Shown here piece after piece: positions 58,486 to 64,000 of a stretch of DNA of 64,000 nt. Source of the DNA: Dillenia suffruticosa (Eukaryota > Streptophyta > Magnoliopsida > Dilleniales > Dilleniaceae); contig JAVTVX010000034.1 of NCBI GenBank assembly GCA_033439265.1, positions 14,212,501 to 14,276,500 of the forward strand, given 5' to 3'. The notes under the pieces are model-generated. The model ran no database searches. It was not told where the DNA came from and saw only the letters and a program-made list of their open reading frames with translations. A program made the position numbers and the translations under genes. Numbering within the stretch: the stretch's first letter is position 1; each line of letters begins with the position of its first letter.

Positions 58486-60838
58486 ATGCAAAACGAAAGA
58501 AATTGGATGTATAATAAGAATTTACCTGATCGTCGTGGTTTAACTGATGAGTTTATTTGTGGGGTGGAACAATTCTTGAATTTCGCTACTAGTAAAGTTG
58601 AGTTTATGGATGGGAATAAGTTAAGGTGTCCTTGTAGAAAGTGTGGTAATGGTAAATTTTATGTATGTGATAAAGTTAGGGAACATTTTTGTAGATTTGG
58701 TTTTACTTTAAATTACTACAATTGGACTTGTCATGGTGAACCGTTTATATCTGATGAAGAGTATGTGCGAAATATGGATTATTCAGTTAGAAGGGATAAC
58801 AATTATTATGATCAGTTAAATCCATATCAGCAGATGGTATTTGATGCAGCGGGTCAAAATTTTATTCCCCAATCAAACTATGCAAGTTCTAGTTTTGTAC
58901 CAACAAATCAAGATGTACCTACAAGTTATGCATCACCATTGGAGGGGGTAGAAGCAACATGTGTCGATGAGAATGTGCAAGATGAAAATTATTTGTCAAA
59001 CCAATTTCAAGAAATGTTGAGAGCTGTAGATGAACCGTTATGGGTTGGTTGTGACACCCACACTAAGTTGTCATTAACGGCTAGAATGTTAAATGTTAAG
59101 ACAGAGTATAATTTGTCTGAGAATTACTTCAATGATATTGTTCAAGTAACGGGAGAAGTATTGCCTCGTGATCATATAATGCCGAATGACTTTTATAGTA
59201 TGAAAAAGTTGGTGAATGACTTGGGTCTTCCGGTGGAAAGAATTGATGTTTGCAGAGATGGTTGCATGTTATTTTGGGGAGCTGATGAAAATGTACAATT
59301 TTATAAATTCTGTAACCAAAGTAGGTACAAGAGTACTAGGAGAGCAGGTCGTAATCAGCGACCTAAACCATTCAAACAAATGTTTTATTTGCCCTTAACT
59401 CCAAAGACTTTATGCATCGAAAGCTACTGCTGAATATATGAGTTGGCATGCAAATCATCAAACAGAAGAAGGGTTAATGTGTCATCCTTCGGATACAGAG
59501 GTATGAAAAAATTTTGATATGACATATCCTGAATTTGCAAGAGAGACTCGAAACATTAGGTTAGGTCTTTGTGCTGATGGGTTTGCTCCATTTGGAAAAT
59601 CAGGGAAAACTTATTCATGTTAGCCAGTGATATTAACTCCGTATAATATTCCTCCGGGTATGTGTATGAAAACACCCTACATGTTTTTGACATTGGTTAT
59701 ACCGGGCCCGCAAAATCCGAAGAAGTTGATAGATGTTTATATGCAACCATTGATTGCGGAGTTAAAACAATTATGGGATGACGGTGTTGTTACGTATGAT
59801 GTTAACACTGATCAGATGTTTGTAATGAAGGCAACTTTTCTTTGGACGATAAATGACTTCCCAGCTTATGGCATGTTATCGGGATGGAGTACTGCTGGGG
59901 TTTTAGGATGTTCAATATGCATGGAGAGATCTAAGTCATTCAGATTGAAATATGGTAAGAAGACGAGTTATTTTGATTGTCATAGACAATTTTTACCACA
60001 AAATCATAAATTTAGAAGAAATAAAAAAGAGTTTACGAAGAATATAGTTGAAAAAACACCTCCTCTGTTGAGATTAACTGGTCAACAAATTTGGGAGCGA
60101 ATGTCTCACTTTCCATCTGTTATTGAAGACCCACATGGTACAACGTATGGATATAGAAGTGTGCATAAATGGACCAAACGGAGTATATTTTGGGATTTAC
60201 CATATTGGAAGACCCATCTGATTCATCATAATCTCGATTTGATGCATATCGAGAAAAATGTATTTGAAAATGTGATAAAAATATTGATGGATGTCTCTGG
60301 AAAAACGAAAGATAACTTGAATGCGAGAAAAAATATGCGGTTTCATTGTAATCGGCCTACACTTGATGTGGATGGAAGTAGTAAGGGACCAAAACTAAAG
60401 GCAATTTATACAATAAATAAGGATCAGAGACGGAAAGTTTGTGAATGGTTGAAATCGCTTAGATTTCCTAATGGTTATGCCTCAAATCTTGGGAGATGTG
60501 TCGATATGAAAGAATGCAAGTTGATTGGTTTGAAAAGTCATGATTGTCACATATTTATGGAAAGATTGATTTCGATTGCTTTTAAGGAACTATTACCAGA
60601 TTTTGTATGGGGCGTCATTACAGAGTTAAGTATTTTCCTGCATGATATTTGCTCGACAGTATTAAAGGAATCACATATGGCGAAATTAGAGAGAGATATC
60701 CTCATCATTTTGTGTAATTTAGAAAGGATTTTTCCTCCGTCATTTTTTGATTCCATGGAACACCTTTTGGTTCACTTGCCTTATGAGGCCAGAGTTGCAG
60801 GTCCCGTCCAATATCGATGGATGTATCCATTTGAAAGG
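58486..60838 (+). pseudogene. CACTA copy 2 TNP2-type transposase, main exon
   Basis: Starts MQNERNWMYNKNLPDRRGLT, a transposase-associated zinc domain with CPCRKCGNGK and NYYNWTCHGEP, then GCDTHTKLSLTARMLNVKTE, LPRDHIMPNDFY and the TNP2 core: YKSTRRAGRNQR, KQMFYLPLTP, GLCADGFAPFGKSG, LTPYNIPPGMCMKTPYMFLT, QPLIAELKQLWDDGVVTYDV, NDFPAYGMLSGWSTAGVLGC, LKYGKKTSYFD and PPLLRLTGQQIWERM. The DUF4218-like tail runs from LKSHDCHIFMERLISIAFKE to VAGPVQYRWMYPFER. A frameshift lies at about 59404, with a short deletion after PLTP compared with copy 1. A TGA at 59504 and a TAG at 59621 replace tryptophans. The protein would cut and join element ends. The exon ends at GAAAG|GTAAAT. Confidence 0.94.
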
Positions 60839-60940
60839 TAAATTTTGCACCTTCTCTTCAAAAAAATATTTAGAGTGCATGCCATTATACTAAATTCATT
60901 ATATATCATTTTCTGATACACTTTATTTAATTACAATTAG

Positions 60941-61252
60941 ATTTTTATATCATCTGAAGAGAAAAGTGAAAAATAAGACACGGGTTGAAACCTCTATTGT
61001 TAATGCATACATTGCGGAGGAAGTGACAACTTTTGCTTCATATTATTTCGAGCCTCATGTCCAATGTAAGAGACGGCGAGCGGGCAGAAATGATGAGGGT
61101 CCTGTTGATCCTAATTTAAAATCTTTCTCTATTTTCAACTATCTCGGTCGACCAAGTGGGTCATGTAAGGTTAGATATTTAACTGCTAAAGAATTGCGGG
61201 CAACCCATACATATATTTTACTAAACTGTCCAGAAGTTACGCCATATTTCGA
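60941..61252 (+). pseudogene. CACTA copy 2 transposase exon 2
   Basis: After AATTAG it reads FLYHLKRKVKNKTRVETSIV, NAYIAEEVTTFASYYFEPHV, RRAGRNDEGPVDPN, FSIFNYLGRPSGSCKVRYLT and THTYILLNCPEVTPYF. It continues the C-terminal TNP2 region without stops and ends at a GTAAGT donor. Confidence 0.88.
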
Positions 61253-61335
61253 GTAAGTCCTTTTTTCTCAAATACAAAACTTGTATTCTTTGTTTTGTTA
61301 AAATTGTTGACATAAATCGTGTTCTATAATCGTAG

Positions 61336-61423
61336 GATATTTCGACATTCATGGTCTGAACTATCGATACATGAGTTCAATCGTGTGTGCGATGAAGAAT
61401 TTGCAGCATGGTTCAAAACATAT
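61336..61423 (+). pseudogene. CACTA copy 2 transposase exon 3
   Basis: Small open exon, IFRHSWSELSIHEFNRVCDE then EFAAWFKTY, bounded by TAG acceptor and GTTAGT donor, as in copy 1. Confidence 0.85.
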
Positions 61424-61494
61424 GTTAGTTTTGCGAATGCTAAATTTTATAAATATTTGATTATTAAAAAAATAACACATTTATTTTACTTCAG

Positions 61495-62227
61495 GTTCAA
61501 TGTAATCAAGATCAAGTGGAACAATAATTGTTAATTAATCTGTCATGGGTCCAAATTCAACGGTACGAACTTGGCCATCATATTTTATAAACGGGTATAA
61601 TTTTCACACTCAAGAATATGGAACCGGAAAAGCTACTATGAATAGTGGTGTTTGCGTTCAGTCATCCAATGATGGAGGTGTAAAAGATGAGTTTTATGGT
61701 TTGTTGGATGAAATTATTGAGGTAGAGTACATTGGAGCAGAGTTGCGAGTCGTTTTATTTATGTGCCAATGGTTTGACCCCGTAAAAGGGATGGATGTGC
61801 ATCCAAAGTTTAATTTGGTTGATATAAATCATAAAAAATTTTATAAAAGATATGAACCATTCGTATTGGCACAACAAGCGATTCAAGTGTATTATGCATC
61901 ATATCCTAGTTTGAAACGTGACAAAATTGATTGGTGGGCGGTTTGTAAAACGAAAGCACGAAAGAAAATTGAGGAACGTTGGGAAGACATAGCATATCAA
62001 CAAGAGAATGTTGCTAACACGTTTCAGACAGAGGAATATATTATTCCAACATTATGAGATCCACGTGGAATAATGATAGATATGGATCAAAATGAAATTC
62101 ATGAGGTTGGCGATAAAGAACCTGATTTTGAGACAGATGATGAAGATGAGGATGAAGATGAGGATGAATTTGATGTTGAAGAATCTGATAATGAGGATGA
62201 TGATGACAATGATGATTTTGATTTGTG
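61495..62227 (+). pseudogene. CACTA copy 2 transposase exon 4 (DUF4216-like)
   Basis: Starts VQCNQDQVEQ, a stop (TAA), LLINLSW, then a one-base loss in the TCATGGGG run compared with copy 1. It continues GPNSTVRTWPSYFINGYNFH, EYGTGKATMNSGVCVQSSND, WFDPVKGMDVHPKFNLVDIN, RYEPFVLAQQAIQVYYASYP, WWAVCKTKARKKIEERWED, ending at 62057 with TGA where the codon after IIPTL is expected to be CGA, then an acidic tail (DEDEDEDEF) to the true stop near 62227. Matches DUF4216. Confidence 0.9.
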
Positions 62228-62401
62228 ATCGTCGGTAAGTATTGTTTTTTTAAGATTTATTATAATTGTCTAATATGATGTTAACTTTTATTTTACTGTT
62301 TGAATGTGAAAATACATTTAGATTTCCATATTTCGTTTCTCAATTTGTATGTTATATTTAGTGTCTCATATTTCATTTTTGAAATATTATTTGCTAATAC
62401 G

Positions 62402-63523
62402 TTGTTTTTTTTTAGATAATTTCGGACGACAATTTAAATATGGTATGTTTCTTCATATACTCTATTATATTTTTTATAAACATGCAATTTTCATTGCTTG
62501 CAAGAAAAAACTCTTGTTACTATTTCAACGTGGAGGACATAGACGATCTTCTGATGCAAGACCAAACTCTTCGGCGTCACCGTCCGTTTTAGCTGCACCT
62601 TCCCATGCCCCTTCGCCTTGTACTGATACACCTTCACCGTTTCCTTCAGTTGCACCTTCAGTTGTACCTTCAATGCAAGATTCACACGTTGAGGGGGAAG
62701 ATATGCGAGAGGTGATATCCCCTTGCGGAGATTCATAAGTAGTAAATTTTGAAATATTATCATAATAGTTTCTTTATTTATATAGCTGATTAGTTTATTT
62801 AAATATTTTTTTTATTAACCATTTTTTTTGTTTCTAATTTTATGATAGATTCACAAATTCTGTGTATGTTATTCATGAGCTAAATAGAATCATTAACAAC
62901 CATTGGGGAGGAGCATCGATGTTTTACACAAGTACTCCAGATGATATCAAAGAGTTATGGTAGAGAGAATTTAAGGTAAATGAGACCTCTAAGTTTAAAT
63001 ATAAAAATAAGTGTATAATTTAAATATAACTTTTTGTTTTTTTTTTTTGAAGCGAAAGTTCAATTGGGATGAGACCGAGGAGCTTGAAATAAGAAGAATT
63101 TTTAAGAAAAAATGCGGTCATCATATCTTAGGTGTACTAAATCATGCAAAAAAGAGCCGAAAGAAGCCACACTGCATCACCGAAGAAAATTGGCTCAAGA
63201 TTTTAAACTTCTGGGATTCCGATGAGAGTCGACGGAGGAGTGACCAAAATAAAAAAAATCGATCTTATAATTCTGGGGAATCATCTGCTACATATGCGGG
63301 AGGCTCAATCAATATTGATGAGTATAGAAATAGAATGATAATTTCTTTCAATTATTATTTTTTTTGAATTTAATTCATTTATTTTTTCATTAATTCATCT
63401 AACAGTGTTTTGTTTTTCTAGACCAAGGAAATGGGATCACCGCCATCATTTAGAGAGACTTTCGCACGGACTTTTCAGAAAAAAGACAAGACCTGGAGTG
63501 TGGAGATAGCTAGAGCGGTTATG
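62402..63523 (+). pseudogene. CACTA copy 2 second ORF (Transposase_24-like)
   Basis: Exons match copy 1: a serine/proline-rich exon (RGGHRRSSDARPNSSASPSV ... EVISPCGDS, to about 62735); VYVIHELNRIINNHWGGASM ... ELW, stop, REFK (62850-62973); RKFNWDETEELEIRRIFKKK ... EENWLKILNFWDSDESRRRS, DQNKKNRSYNSGESSATYAG (63053-63337); and TKEMGSPPSFRETFARTFQK, KDKTWSVEIARAVM (63422-63523, donor GTATGT). The donor after CGDS is ATAAGT instead of GTAAGT as in copy 1. TAG replaces tryptophan at about 62960. In En/Spm elements this second product helps transposition by binding subterminal repeats; that role is inferred from the family. The last exon is outside the window. Confidence 0.82.
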
Positions 63524-64000
63524 GTATGTAATTTCAAAATTTTAAATTGTTTTATAGAAACTTTGTAAAAAAGATTTTAACATATTATGCTCAATTTATC
63601 ATAACAACATTAGAACAAAAATTTAATAGATTTGTCTATTTCAATATTTTTTCTACTACTTAAATTGAATTTTTCATTTCTAATTTTTATATATATATTT
63701 TTTTCATTATTAATTAAAATTAGATAATACATAATATCAAATTTGTTACGTCAATTCTAAATGGTTGGTTCATTATGTTACATACTAATATAACTTTTTT
63801 ATTTATTCGATCTGTTATAGTTTCAAACTCGTAATAGTAGTTGAATTTAATTTCAATTACAACACTTCTCATTATCTAAATATCATTCTAATGGATTAAG
63901 CAACTAAATAGATAAATATAAGTATGTGTAATTTTAATTCCATAAGTCTATTAAATTTATAATAATTGATTCACATATTAATTTTTGTGTCTTATTGTTT
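63524..64000. other. Intron of the CACTA copy 2 second ORF
   Basis: AT-rich sequence after the last visible donor; copy 1 also has a long gap here. No exon is seen before the window ends. Confidence 0.6.

Larger units (their letters stand above)
56378..64000 (+). mobile_element. CACTA (En/Spm-like) element copy 2, runs off the window
   Basis: Subterminal array, GC-rich leader, a small leader exon (58118-58186), a TNP2-type transposase in four exons (58486-62227) and a second ORF (62402-63523 so far). It matches copy 1 exon by exon and is better preserved, but has one frameshift and several stops in the transposase, plus a lost splice donor in the second ORF. The 3' end is outside the window. 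Confidence 0.85.

Overview
The window is nuclear DNA from a flowering plant, most likely a eudicot: it is AT-rich, carries plant-type Copia, Gypsy, CACTA and hAT elements, contains transferred plastid DNA (psaB and rpoC2), and has the remains of a plant NADH-cytochrome b5 reductase gene with plant-style introns. I see no intact host gene. Almost every long reading frame is a remnant of a mobile element, and most carry stops or frameshifts.

Layout. 1-5.7 kb: AT-rich intergenic DNA with a short Copia reverse-transcriptase scrap (about 2.05 kb) and a decayed U6 snRNA copy on the minus strand (about 3.9 kb). 5.77-19.6 kb: five recognisable exon pieces of a cytochrome b5 reductase pseudogene, split by nested insertions: a 6.6-kb Copia element inside exon 2 (TSD CATAT), a minus-strand Gypsy/hAT composite starting at the exon 3 edge, and a 1.05-kb non-autonomous CACTA element in intron 4 (TSD TTA). 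19.6-28.1 kb: a decayed Gypsy chromovirus (gag and integrase remnants) that runs into a chimeric plastid insertion (psaB joined to rpoC2, both minus strand), followed by the 3' part of a long LTR ending in GGGGCGTGACA. 28.1-38.4 kb: mostly AT-rich low-complexity DNA with two GC-rich islands and several minisatellites. 38.4-41.2 kb: a decayed putative-plant-transposon-protein ORF with a coiled coil, followed by a third GC-rich island. 42.2-55.3 kb: a CACTA (En/Spm-like) element with TNP2-type transposase and a second ORF, interrupted by a 3.3-kb minus-strand solo LTR (TSD AAATA). 56.4-64 kb: a second, better preserved CACTA element of the same family and orientation, running off the right edge.

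How the parts relate. The CACTA copies share the same exon order: transposase-associated domain and TNP2 core, DUF4218/DUF4216-like C-terminal exons, then a Transposase_24-like second gene. The solo LTR in CACTA copy 1 and the LTR fragment at 26.9-28.1 kb belong to one family in opposite orientations. The host pseudogene records the order of events: nonsense and frameshift damage plus at least three insertions in what was once a compact multi-exon gene. Domain names are from recognition of conserved residues by eye; no database search was run.
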